Source: Rossellomorea pakistanensis | Lineage (GTDB): Bacteria; Bacillota; Bacilli; Bacillales; Bacillaceae_B | Direction of reading: 5' to 3' | Assembly (NCBI RefSeq): GCF_016908495.1 | Contig: NZ_JAFBDZ010000002.1 | Span: 744,001-808,000, forward strand | Length of the DNA: 64,000 bases | In this document: piece after piece, positions 25,029 through 33,167 of the stretch | Numbering within the stretch: position 1 is the stretch's first letter | Layout of the letters: every line of letters starts with the position of its first letter | Made by a program: the position numbers and the translations under genes | The notes under the pieces: generated by a model | Told to the model about the DNA's origin: nothing | Database searches by the model: none | What the model saw: only the letters and a program-made list of their open reading frames with translations

Positions 25029-26552
25029 ATGTCTCAACAAATGATTGGTGTCGATATTGGAACAACAAGTACAAAAGCAGTACTTTTTAATGAAAAAGGG
25101 GAAATGCTTTTTCGATATGGAGTGGAGTATCCGTTACATACACCAGAGCCTGGGACCGCTGAACAGGACCCGGAGGAAATTTTCCAAGCCGTACTCAAAT
25201 GTATGAGAGAAGTATCTTCCCACGCAAACGGGGATATTGAATTTGTTTCCTTCAGTTCGGCAATGCACAGCTTGATTTTAGTGGACGAAAAGGATCAGCC
25301 TATCACAAATTCCATTACATGGGCGGATAACCGAAGTGCATCCTGGGCTGAAAAAATAAATACAGAGTACAATGGCATCGAGATTTATCGAAGAACGGGT
25401 ACGCCGATCCATCCAATGTCACCTCTTGTGAAATTGGCTTGGCTGCAAAATGAACATCCCGGATTATTTTATAAAGCGTCAAAATTCATATCGATTAAAG
25501 AGTTTATTTTTCATCGTTTATTTGGAAAATATGTGATCGATTATTCAATAGCATCTGCCACCGGTATGTTTCATCTTGAAAATTTGGATTGGGATGAAGG
25601 GGCATTAAAAGTAGCTGGAGTCACAAAGGATCAGTTATCTAAACCGGTGTCTACAACGGAAAGCTTGATAGGATTAAAAGAAGAATATGCCAGGATGACT
25701 GGGATTGCACCAGAAACACCGTTTGTTGTAGGAGCAAGCGATGGAGTTCTCTCTAATCTCGGAGTGAATGCCATTGAACCTGGAGTGGTAGCCGTAACGA
25801 TTGGGACAAGTGGAGCGATTCGTGCTGTAACTGATAGACCTGTTACAGATCCGAAAGGGCGAATCTTCTGTTACGCGTTGACAGACAAACATTGGGTTAT
25901 TGGAGGCCCAGTCAATAATGGCGGGATGATTTTTAGATGGGTCCGTGATGAACTCGCTGCTGCTGAAGTAGAAGTAGCCAAGCGATTAGGGAAAGATCCA
26001 TATGAAGTACTGACAGATATCGCCGAAAACGTAGCTCCAGGATCCGATGGATTAATTTTTCACCCGTATATGTCTGGGGAAAGGGCTCCGCTTTGGAACG
26101 CCAATGCACGTGGATCCTTCTTCGGCCTTGGGATGCACCACAAAAAAGAGCATATGATTCGTGCGGTTTTAGAAGGAATTATCATGAATTTGTACAGTGT
26201 GTTGCTAGCTTTAGAGGAATTGATTGGGACACCGAAACGCGTTCAAGCAACAGGGGGCTTTGCTAGATCTGAGCTATGGCGCCAAATGCTCGCTGATGTT
26301 TTTGATCAGGAGGTACAAATTCCGGAAAGCTTTGAGAGCTCCTGTCTAGGGGCGGTGGTGTTAGGGATGTATGGCCAAGGTGATCTGGAATCCTTAGAAG
26401 AAGTAAGGGAAATGGTTGGTTCCGTACATTCCCATGAGCCGAATCCAAAAGCAACAGAAGCGTACCGAAAGCTGATGCCGATTTTCATCCGATTGCCTAG
26501 GATATTGGAAAGCGAATATGCGGCGATTAGTGCCTATCAACAGGAAAGCTGA
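25029..26552 (+). CDS. gntK: Gluconokinase GntK (FGGY family)
   Basis: A 507-aa FGGY carbohydrate kinase phosphorylating gluconate to 6-phosphogluconate. The N-terminal domain has IGVDIGTTSTKAVLFNEKG; TWADNRSASWAEK and the FGGY signature region (GAIRAVTDRP, ATGGFARSELWRQMLADVF) follow. Two adjacent ATGs exist (25026, 25029); the second has better spacing from AAGGAGG. The 66-base gap after gntP includes an imperfect GGAAGAGC/GCTTCTTCC hairpin with a T-rich tail that may tune expression. Confidence 0.94.
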   Translation: MSQQMIGVDIGTTSTKAVLFNEKGEMLFRYGVEYPLHTPEPGTAEQDPEEIFQAVLKCMREVSSHANGDIEFVSFSSAMHSLILVDEKDQPITNSITWADNRSASWAEKINTEYNGIEIYRRTGTPIHPMSPLVKLAWLQNEHPGLFYKASKFISIKEFIFHRLFGKYVIDYSIASATGMFHLENLDWDEGALKVAGVTKDQLSKPVSTTESLIGLKEEYARMTGIAPETPFVVGASDGVLSNLGVNAIEPGVVAVTIGTSGAIRAVTDRPVTDPKGRIFCYALTDKHWVIGGPVNNGGMIFRWVRDELAAAEVEVAKRLGKDPYEVLTDIAENVAPGSDGLIFHPYMSGERAPLWNANARGSFFGLGMHHKKEHMIRAVLEGIIMNLYSVLLALEELIGTPKRVQATGGFARSELWRQMLADVFDQEVQIPESFESSCLGAVVLGMYGQGDLESLEEVREMVGSVHSHEPNPKATEAYRKLMPIFIRLPRILESEYAAISAYQQES

Positions 26553-26573
26553 CTCTATTGAGTTAGCTTTTTT
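26545..26573 (+). terminator. Terminator of the gluconate operon
   Basis: AAAGCTGACTC and GAGTTAGCTTT pair (one mismatch) around TATT, followed by TTTTAG; the stem overlaps the gntK stop codon. Confidence 0.85.
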
Positions 26574-26627
26574 AGTTATTAGTAAGAAGAAAAAAATGAT
26601 ATTCTTCGCTGATTTCTGGCATGAGAA

Positions 26628-26697
26628 GCAATCAATTTTCAATTTTCTCAGTTTCATTTTCAACTTTAGTCGTCCTATCGATTTCTCGACAAAACAC
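26628..26697 (-). repeat. Inverted counterpart of the 21.35-kb repeat
   Basis: On the minus strand TTTTGTCGAGAAATCGATAG is followed by GACGACTAAAGTTGAAAATG and a second AAAATTGAAAATTGA unit, matching the arrangement at 21341-21475 in opposite orientation. The remaining gap to the next gene (26700-26879) shows nothing clear. Confidence 0.55.
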
Positions 26698-26879
26698 CAC
26701 AAATTTGGCAAAGTGCTCCTCTCTCTTTTTTTAGTGTCTAGTACACAGAAAAGCTTTATAAAACTTTTTCACAAATAATATGACGAATTCAGAGATTTTT
26801 ATCTTGTTTATCTACTAAAATAGAAGGTAGTTCTTTTAGGCAGAAAAATAATGAAACATGCAAAATGGGGGATGAGAAT

Positions 26880-27818
26880 GTGCTTCGATTATATTCAGCT
26901 CTTATATTTCTCAGTTTAATCTGGGGGTTGAGTTTTGTTTTTATAAAATGGATGGTGGAACCTGCAGGAATTTGGGGGACCACGTTTTTACGATGTTTAG
27001 CTGGAGCACTGATTTTGCTGCCACTTTTTTATCGTCAACAGAAAAAAAGTTCGGGTGATCCCTTGAAATGGAAACCATTAATCATTGTTGGAATCTTCAA
27101 TGCAGCGGTTCCTTGGTCATTGATCGCATTAAGTGAAACTCAGATAAACAGCAATACGGCCTCGATTCTTAATGCTACCACACCGCTATGGACAGGATTG
27201 ATCGGGTTTTTAGTATTTTCGGTTACGTTGACACGCTTCCAGTGGGCGGGGATCGCAGTAGGGTTTTTGGGAATTTTGATTTTGATGGATTTTCAAGTTG
27301 GAGGACTTTTCACAAGTCATTTTGTCGGCGTGGGGACCATGCTTATTGCGGCAATGAGCTATGCTTTTTCTTCCCAATATACGAAGAAGGCGTTAGCAGG
27401 TGTTAGTGTAGTAGTGATTTCCTCTATCCAGCTTGTCGTCGGTGGGTTCGTTGGGCTTATCGGCATGTTTGTTCAGGGTGGGGTGGATTGGAATGGACTT
27501 GTAGAGCCAAAAGCGTTGTTAGCCATTGTAGGGCTAGGATGCTTTGGATCAGGGATTGCTACTCTTCTTTTCTTTTATATTGTGAAAAAGGGAAGTCCGG
27601 AATTTGCATCGACGGTAACCTATCTAATTCCGGGAACAGCAATGGTTTGGGGGTTTGTCCTATTAGATGAGCCTGTTACTTCGAATCTGATCATTGGATT
27701 ACTCGTTATTTTCATAGGAGTTTTCCTCTCATCAAGGAAATCGAAGAAGCAAATCAAAGCAGTCGTGGGGCTAGAGGGGGGGAGTAGTACCGCTGCTCAA
27801 TGTGAACATAAACCTTAA
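26880..27818 (+). CDS. EamA/DMT family transporter
   Basis: A 312-aa membrane protein with ten predicted helices in two EamA repeats: LSLIWGLSFVFIKWMVEPAG begins the first and FVGVGTMLIAAMSYAFSSQY the second; the end (GLLVIFIGVFLSSRKSKKQ) is typical. Such proteins are usually metabolite exporters; the substrate is unknown. GTG 26880 is preferred because GGGGGATG lies before it, while ATG 26865 lacks a ribosome site. It follows the gluconate operon and its repeat, with the last REP-like palindrome just downstream. Confidence 0.85.
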   Translation: MLRLYSALIFLSLIWGLSFVFIKWMVEPAGIWGTTFLRCLAGALILLPLFYRQQKKSSGDPLKWKPLIIVGIFNAAVPWSLIALSETQINSNTASILNATTPLWTGLIGFLVFSVTLTRFQWAGIAVGFLGILILMDFQVGGLFTSHFVGVGTMLIAAMSYAFSSQYTKKALAGVSVVVISSIQLVVGGFVGLIGMFVQGGVDWNGLVEPKALLAIVGLGCFGSGIATLLFFYIVKKGSPEFASTVTYLIPGTAMVWGFVLLDEPVTSNLIIGLLVIFIGVFLSSRKSKKQIKAVVGLEGGSSTAAQCEHKP

Positions 27819-27826
27819 ACAAGTGA

Positions 27827-27915
27827 TTACTTTAATGCTTTACCTTGGTGAGGGACGGTTCTCGACCGCGTTAAAGCGGTCGAGAACCGTCCCCGATCAC
27901 TTTACTGCGTTAAAG
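27827..27915. repeat. REP-like palindrome (locus D)
   Basis: GGGACGGTTCTCGACCGC (27852-27869), a GTTAAA loop and GCGGTCGAGAACCGTCCC (27876-27893) form perfect 18-bp arms. The flanks ATGCTTTACC and CACTTTACTGCGTTAAAG match other members of the family. It lies between the EamA gene and degV, at the right end of the sugar block. Confidence 0.85.
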
Positions 27916-28040
27916 AAGCATTCCTAATATAATAGGTGCATTCCAGCCCAAATTCATATAAAATATATAAGGCATATAATCGGATTTGCAGAAAACCTTT
28001 TATAGACTCTTTTAAATTAACGAATAAGGCAGGTAATAAT

Positions 28041-28889
28041 ATGAAAACGGCAATTGTAACGGATAGTACCGCTTACATCCCGAAAGAATTGCGCGATCAA
28101 CTCAACATACATATGATTCCATTGGACGTCATTATTGGTGGAAAATCCTATCGTGAAGAAGTCGATATCTCCGCAAATGACTTTTATGAACTGGTAAAAA
28201 AGGAAGACAAGCTTCCATCAACTTCACAGCCAGCGCTTGGAAGCTTTGTTGACCTCTATGAATCCCTCTCAAAGGACTACGATGAGGTCATTTCCATTCA
28301 TTTATCAAGCGGCATAAGCGGTACCTTCCAAGGGGCACATCAAGCCCAAGGGATGGTGGAAGGCATTGAGATTCACCCTTTTGACTCCGAAATTAGTTGC
28401 ATGGTTCAAGGTTACTATGCAGTGGAAGCAGCAAGACTTGCGAAACAAAACCTGGCAGCGAAAGAAATTGTCGCCAAACTAGATGAGCTAAAGCAATCAG
28501 TGAACGCGTATTTCATGGTCGATGATCTATCACATCTGCAGCGCGGAGGACGCTTAACAAGTGCACAAGCGATAATCGGAAGCCTTCTCCAGGTAAAGCC
28601 ACTTCTCCATTTTGAAGACAAGGTGATAGTTCCATTTGAAAAAATTCGAACACGTAAAAAAGCGTTGAAACGGATCGTGGCCATTTTTGAGCAAGAGGTT
28701 AACAAGGGAGAACCCCTTCAAGCAGTGATTATCCACGCAAACCGTGAAAAGGAAGCCCATGAATGGAAAGAAGAATTACAAGAGACATATCCAGATGTTG
28801 ACTTTACTGTTAGCTACTTCGGACCAGTTATTGGTACACACTTAGGTGAAGGCGCAATGGGGTTTGGGTGGTCAAGAAAAATGGGGTAA
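28041..28889 (+). CDS. degV: DegV family fatty-acid-binding protein
   Basis: A 282-aa DegV protein: MKTAIVTDSTAYIPKELRD, the lipid-binding segment KLPSTSQPALGSFVDLYE, HLSSGISGTFQGAH and the C-terminal GTHLGEGAMGFGW. DegV/FakB-type proteins bind a fatty acid and deliver it to FakA kinase. ATG 28041 is chosen over upstream in-frame codons because AAGGCAGG precedes it. In B. subtilis degV lies directly between degU and comFA; here it keeps its place before comFA but is separated from degU by the tre-gnt block. Confidence 0.93.
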   Translation: MKTAIVTDSTAYIPKELRDQLNIHMIPLDVIIGGKSYREEVDISANDFYELVKKEDKLPSTSQPALGSFVDLYESLSKDYDEVISIHLSSGISGTFQGAHQAQGMVEGIEIHPFDSEISCMVQGYYAVEAARLAKQNLAAKEIVAKLDELKQSVNAYFMVDDLSHLQRGGRLTSAQAIIGSLLQVKPLLHFEDKVIVPFEKIRTRKKALKRIVAIFEQEVNKGEPLQAVIIHANREKEAHEWKEELQETYPDVDFTVSYFGPVIGTHLGEGAMGFGWSRKMG

Positions 28890-28890
28890 A

Positions 28891-28920
28891 GAGCGTCATT
28901 CTTTGGAGTGGCGTTTTTTC
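28891..28920 (+). terminator. Terminator after degV
   Basis: AGCGTCATTC pairs with GAGTGGCGTT through several G-U pairs around TTTG, followed by TTTTTTC. Confidence 0.6.
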
Positions 28921-28991
28921 TTATGGCAAAGACCTTAAAAAATATTGAAACTTACCAATCACTAAAATCGTATTAGTATTGGAGGTGAAGG

Positions 28992-29112
28992 ATGATGGCA
29001 CAATGTAGTTAAAACGCAGCAAATCTTCACATTGGGTTATTTAAGTCCTCTATTTATTTTGCTGTTCCCCTTTTTTATCAAACTAAATGATAAGGACGAA
29101 CCTTTATGGTGA
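28992..29112 (+). pseudogene. Possible frameshifted small membrane-protein gene
   Basis: A strong GGAGGTGAAGG site is followed by ATGATGGCACAATGTAGTTAA, which stops after six codons. In the +1 frame from 29005 the sequence reads VVKTQQIFTLGYLSPLFILL and FPFFIKLNDKDEPLW before TGA, a typical small single-span membrane protein. A one-base change near 29001-29010 would join ribosome site and body into a protein of about 40 residues. No homologue is recognised. It could equally be chance. Confidence 0.35.
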
Positions 29113-29150
29113 CTCTTTGACATTCATTACCGAAGAAAGGAATGTTGCCC

Positions 29151-30641
29151 ATGAAATTCAGCTATCAAAATGAAAAACTTACACCAGATCCACTTGAAAA
29201 AAACTCCACTCATACAACCCGAATCGCCAGCATTGAAAATCTCACTCCACTTCCATTAAACTCAAATTATTCTCCTTCGACAAAACTTCAAAAACACCTT
29301 TCAGGACGAGCTCTTTTATTAGACGAAATCCCTTTTCCCTTAACAGAAATTCAAGATCACTATCTTAACGGCTACCTCTACTATTCAAAAGGTTTGACAA
29401 ATCACGGCAAACTCGAATGTCTGCGCTGTGGCAATACGGATCATCACTTGTTTGGAAATATGCCATGCTCCCGCTGTCATCAAGCTTGTTCCTACTGTCG
29501 CAACTGTATCATGATGGGGAAAGTTTCGGAATGCTCGCCTCTTGTCAGATGGTCTGGCCCCAATCCTAAACATATGATTGATTCACCACTCGACTGGGAT
29601 GGAGTTTTATCAGAAGGTCAGAAAACCGCTTCAGCAAGAGTGGTTGAAGCGGTGAATAAAAAGTGTGATGTCTTAGTTTGGGCGGTATGTGGTGCTGGAA
29701 AAACCGAGGTTCTCTTTCAAGGAATAAATGAAGCTCTTTCGTTAGGTCTTCGTGTGTGCATTGCAACGCCGCGAACCGATGTAGTTCTAGAACTTGTCCC
29801 AAGACTTCGAAAAGTGTTTCCCGCTATTAAACCAGCTGCACTTTATGGAGGAAGTGAAGAACGTCATGAATACTCCCAACTAACCATCGCCACGACCCAT
29901 CAGTTATTTCGTTTCAAAAAGGCCTTCGATGTCATGATTGTCGATGAGGTCGATGCGTTTCCTTATTCCTTTGACGCCTCTCTTCAACGGGCAGTGGAAA
30001 AAGCTCGTAAAATCGACTCGAGTAAAATTCTATTAACGGCTACTCCTAATCAGAAATTACAAAGGGAATGTAAATCAGGAAAACAGAACTATGTCACCAT
30101 CCCAGCACGCTACCATCGTAAGCCTCTTCCAATACCGACCTTTCAATGGGGTGGTGATTGGAAAAAGACCTTCAATAAAGGTAAAATCCCTTATCCAATA
30201 AAAGAGTGGGTGGTAAACCGACTCGAAATCAAAAAACAAGCCCTCATCTTTTTCCCAGATATTGAAATAATGGAAAAAGCCCTGCCGCTTTTTCAAACGC
30301 TTCATTCAAAAATCCTCTCCGTCCATGCAGAAGATCCAGAAAGAAAGGAGAAGGTTCAAAAAATGAGAGATAGTGAAGTGCCCATTTTGTTGACAACAAC
30401 CATATTAGAAAGGGGAGTGACCATCCCTAACATCGATGTCGCTGTCATAGGAGCCGATGATGAAACCTTTACTGAAAGTGCCCTTGTCCAAATTTCCGGG
30501 AGAGTTGGAAGAAGCTCGAAGTTTCCTAAAGGGACAATTACTTTTTTTCATTTTGGGCGATCGCGGGACATGATGAAAGCATTATTCCATATTGACAATA
30601 TGAATAAACAAGCAAGGAAAAGAGGGTTAATGGATGAATGA
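29151..30641 (+). CDS. comFA: Competence protein ComFA, DNA helicase/translocase
   Basis: A 496-aa DEAD/PriA-like ATPase that drives import of transforming single-stranded DNA. An N-terminal four-Cys zinc module (CLRCG near residue 90 through CSRCHQACSYCRNC) precedes two RecA-like domains with Walker A VCGAGKTEVLF, DEVDAFPYSFD, LLTATPNQKL and the motif VI region QISGRVGRSSKFPKG. ATG 29151 is preferred over ATG 29142, which abuts the GAAGAAAGG site. It overlaps comFC by 8 bases; comFB, found between them in B. subtilis, is absent. No clear ComK box was found upstream. Confidence 0.95.
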   Translation: MKFSYQNEKLTPDPLEKNSTHTTRIASIENLTPLPLNSNYSPSTKLQKHLSGRALLLDEIPFPLTEIQDHYLNGYLYYSKGLTNHGKLECLRCGNTDHHLFGNMPCSRCHQACSYCRNCIMMGKVSECSPLVRWSGPNPKHMIDSPLDWDGVLSEGQKTASARVVEAVNKKCDVLVWAVCGAGKTEVLFQGINEALSLGLRVCIATPRTDVVLELVPRLRKVFPAIKPAALYGGSEERHEYSQLTIATTHQLFRFKKAFDVMIVDEVDAFPYSFDASLQRAVEKARKIDSSKILLTATPNQKLQRECKSGKQNYVTIPARYHRKPLPIPTFQWGGDWKKTFNKGKIPYPIKEWVVNRLEIKKQALIFFPDIEIMEKALPLFQTLHSKILSVHAEDPERKEKVQKMRDSEVPILLTTTILERGVTIPNIDVAVIGADDETFTESALVQISGRVGRSSKFPKGTITFFHFGRSRDMMKALFHIDNMNKQARKRGLMDE

Positions 30642-31338
30642 AACCTGCCTTTATTGTCAGCAAAAGCTCCGATTTGACGTCACGTGGTCGACATTATTAT
30701 TAAAATTCCAGGAGCAATGGTTGTGTGAAAAGTGTGCTAGTCAACTAGTAAAAATAGAGGGGAAAAGCTGTACCCATTGCTCCAGGAATCTTGAAAAACT
30801 AGATAGTAGTCTAGTAGATGAGGATATTTGCTTTGACTGTCATAGATGGGAAAATAACGGGGAGTGGAGAGGAGTCCTAACTCGGAACACGTCCATTTAT
30901 GAATATAACGATTTTCTCAAAGAATATTTAGCCCGATTCAAATACCGTGGAGATTATGTGTTAGCTAGAGCTTTTTCACAACAAATTCATGAGCTAGTTA
31001 AAACATTTCAATACGATCTCGCCGTTCCAATTCCTTTAAGCAAAGAAAGGCAATATGAAAGAGGTTTTAATCAAGCAGATGCCATCTTAATAGAAGCTGG
31101 ACTAAAATCCAATCATCTCCTTACACGACTTCACTCTGAAAAACAATCAAAAAAGTCGCGCTCCGAACGAATACAAAACCAACATGTTTTCCAAACCACC
31201 AATTCCTCTTCATTGAAAAACCAGTCAATCCTTCTAATAGACGATATTTACACAACAGGCTCTACCCTCCGCCAAGCAGCCAAAACACTTAAACAAGCAG
31301 GGGCAAAAGAAGTCAACTCTCTCACAATTGCACGTTAA
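30634..31338 (+). CDS. comFC: Competence protein ComFC, phosphoribosyltransferase-like
   Basis: A 234-aa ComF/GntX family protein. The N-terminus has two CxxC zinc pairs (CLYCQQK, CEKCASQ, CTHCSRN, CFDCHRW); the C-terminal PRTase domain has the PRPP loop ILLIDDIYTTGSTLRQAAK. It is needed for DNA uptake and acts with ComFA at the membrane. Translation is probably coupled to comFA through the 8-base overlap. Length and order match the B. subtilis comF locus apart from the missing comFB. Confidence 0.93.
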   Translation: MNETCLYCQQKLRFDVTWSTLLLKFQEQWLCEKCASQLVKIEGKSCTHCSRNLEKLDSSLVDEDICFDCHRWENNGEWRGVLTRNTSIYEYNDFLKEYLARFKYRGDYVLARAFSQQIHELVKTFQYDLAVPIPLSKERQYERGFNQADAILIEAGLKSNHLLTRLHSEKQSKKSRSERIQNQHVFQTTNSSSLKNQSILLIDDIYTTGSTLRQAAKTLKQAGAKEVNSLTIAR

Positions 31339-31398
31339 AGCTTTTTCCCTATTATGTCGATATAACCATTAAGAGAAAGCAAGGTAGAGGTGAACTAA

Positions 31399-31818
31399 AT
31401 GGGAGAACTGTTAAATTGTCCTACGTGTAATGACATTTTTATCAAAAATCAATTTCGCGATGTTTGCGATCAATGCTATAAAGAGGAAGAAAAAATGTAC
31501 GAAGCGGTTTATCAATTTTTACGAAAACGAGAAAATCGTGCAGCAACCATTGAGCGAGTTGTTGAAATCACTGGTGTCGATGAACAGTTGATTCATAAAT
31601 GGGTTAAGAAAAGACGGTTACAGCCTGCTCACTTTCCTAATATGGGGTACCCATGTGACAATTGTGGAAAAATCATCAACAAAGGCAAGATTTGTGATGA
31701 ATGCACTTCTGGGTTTAAACACGATGTTCAGTCTTTCCAGGCACAGGAAGAGTGGAAGGAGAGTTTAGGAAAAAATAATAAAAAAACGTATTATTCTAGG
31801 GGTTTGAACAGAAGGTAA
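31399..31818 (+). CDS. yvyF: YvyF, flagellar-operon-type protein (TIGR03826-like)
   Basis: A 139-aa protein with zinc-binding Cys pairs at both ends (CPTCNDIF, CDQCYKEEE; CDNCGKIINKGKICDEC) around a helical MerR-like/HTH region (RAATIERVVEITGVDEQLIH). It is the counterpart of B. subtilis YvyF, reported to affect flagellar gene expression, encoded just before flgM. Here a terminator follows instead of flgM-flgN-flgK, so the gene is cut off from its usual flagellar partners. AGGTAGAGGTG precedes the ATG. Confidence 0.85.
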   Translation: MGELLNCPTCNDIFIKNQFRDVCDQCYKEEEKMYEAVYQFLRKRENRAATIERVVEITGVDEQLIHKWVKKRRLQPAHFPNMGYPCDNCGKIINKGKICDECTSGFKHDVQSFQAQEEWKESLGKNNKKTYYSRGLNRR

Positions 31819-31842
31819 AGCAGCACTAGCAGTAAAATGGAA

Positions 31843-31875
31843 AAGAACCACCCTTTCTTGAGGTGGTTCTCTTTA
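31843..31875 (+). terminator. Terminator after yvyF
   Basis: AAGAACCACC and GGTGGTTCT pair around CTTTCTTGA; CTTTATGG follows. Confidence 0.75.
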
Positions 31876-31971
31876 TGGGAAAATCATTCTAGCTTATAGA
31901 TTAAAACCTTCTTGGAAAGGATACGATAGGTAGTAAGTTACAAGTAAATGAATGGTAAGAAAGGGTGTGAG

Positions 31972-33102
31972 ATGATTATTGAAAACGGTAAAATGCTTGA
32001 TAATGGTTTAATATCCACATTTCAATTTATGATATTAACCTTTTTATTTACAATCGGTTCGGCCATTTTAGTCATTCCGTCGATATTGGCTGCCGAGTCA
32101 AAGCAGGACGCACCTATTGCCGTCATCCTTAGTATCGGAGTAGGAATGTTCATTATATTGATTTATACCGCTTTAGCCAATTTTTTCCCTAAAATGTCAA
32201 TTGTAGAGATCATTGAACATTTATTAGGGAAATGGATCGGTTCAATAGTTTCTTTCACTTTCATTTTCTTCTTATATTATAATGCATTAGCATTACTATT
32301 GTATGTTGGGGAGTTTATGACGACCCAATTGATGCCGGAAACACCGATTGAATCAATCATGTTTCTTTTTATAATTATTGTTATTATGGGAATTTGGCTT
32401 GGTCTTGAAGTGATGGCCCGTTCCGCAGAAATTCTATGTTTTTGGTTTATTTTTTTATTTATTGTTCTCGTCATTTTTATTTCACCGCAAATTGATTGGA
32501 AAAATGCCCAACCTGTCCTTGAGTCAGGGGCAAAACCAATAACATTGACAATCGTTTATTTTTTGAGTTTTACCTTTTTCCCTTTGGTCGCATTACTTAT
32601 GATCTTTCCTGCACGTGTTAATCAACTGAAGAATGCTCGTAAAGGTTTTTTCCTTGGTTCATTATTGGGTGGAATCCTTTTATTTATTATTGTCCTTTTA
32701 AGTATTTTGGTACTTGGTCCCGACCAAACAGCAAGACACTTATACCCAAGCTATGTATTAGCGGAAAAAATAAACATAGGAGATTTTATCCAGCGAATTG
32801 AAGTTATAATCGCTGTCATGTGGATCATTTCATTATACATTAAAATGACTCTCTATTTTTACGGTTCCATTATAGGGTTCGCACAGCTCTTTAAATTTAA
32901 AGACTATCGTTTCCTTACGCTGCCTTTCGGAATGATCATGATTCCGTCAGCATTAATCTTTCATCCAAATGTTGTTCATTTACAAACATTTGATACGAAA
33001 ACATGGCCACCATATGGAATCACCTTCGGATTAATCTTGCCTTTGTTATTATTAGGGATTGCTGTTATTCGGAAAAAGATTGAGAAAAGCAGGAGTTCTT
33101 GA
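31972..33102 (+). CDS. GerAB/YndE family spore germination protein
   Basis: A 376-aa integral membrane protein with about ten helices, of the APC-like GerAB family (FMILTFLFTIGSAILVIPS, LSFTFFPLVALLMIFPARV). The B subunit of germinant receptors binds the germinant in the spore inner membrane. Normally it is encoded with GerAA and GerAC; neither is nearby, so it is an orphan subunit. ATG 31972 has AAAGGGTGTGAG before it and is preferred to ATG 31948. Presence of the gene supports a spore-forming host. Confidence 0.88.
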   Translation: MIIENGKMLDNGLISTFQFMILTFLFTIGSAILVIPSILAAESKQDAPIAVILSIGVGMFIILIYTALANFFPKMSIVEIIEHLLGKWIGSIVSFTFIFFLYYNALALLLYVGEFMTTQLMPETPIESIMFLFIIIVIMGIWLGLEVMARSAEILCFWFIFLFIVLVIFISPQIDWKNAQPVLESGAKPITLTIVYFLSFTFFPLVALLMIFPARVNQLKNARKGFFLGSLLGGILLFIIVLLSILVLGPDQTARHLYPSYVLAEKINIGDFIQRIEVIIAVMWIISLYIKMTLYFYGSIIGFAQLFKFKDYRFLTLPFGMIMIPSALIFHPNVVHLQTFDTKTWPPYGITFGLILPLLLLGIAVIRKKIEKSRSS

Positions 33103-33167
33103 GGAAAGAGTTGAATAGGAGTTCATGTAGCTCTAAAAAAGAAGAAGTTCAAGGGGGAAGATAACGG

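Noticed and set aside
26394-26778. Overlapping ORFs on both strands after gntK
   Set aside because: They cross the gntK terminator and the inverted repeat element and have no ribosome site.
28921-28980. ComK box before comFA
   Set aside because: No AAAA-N5-TTTT pair with correct spacing could be found by eye.
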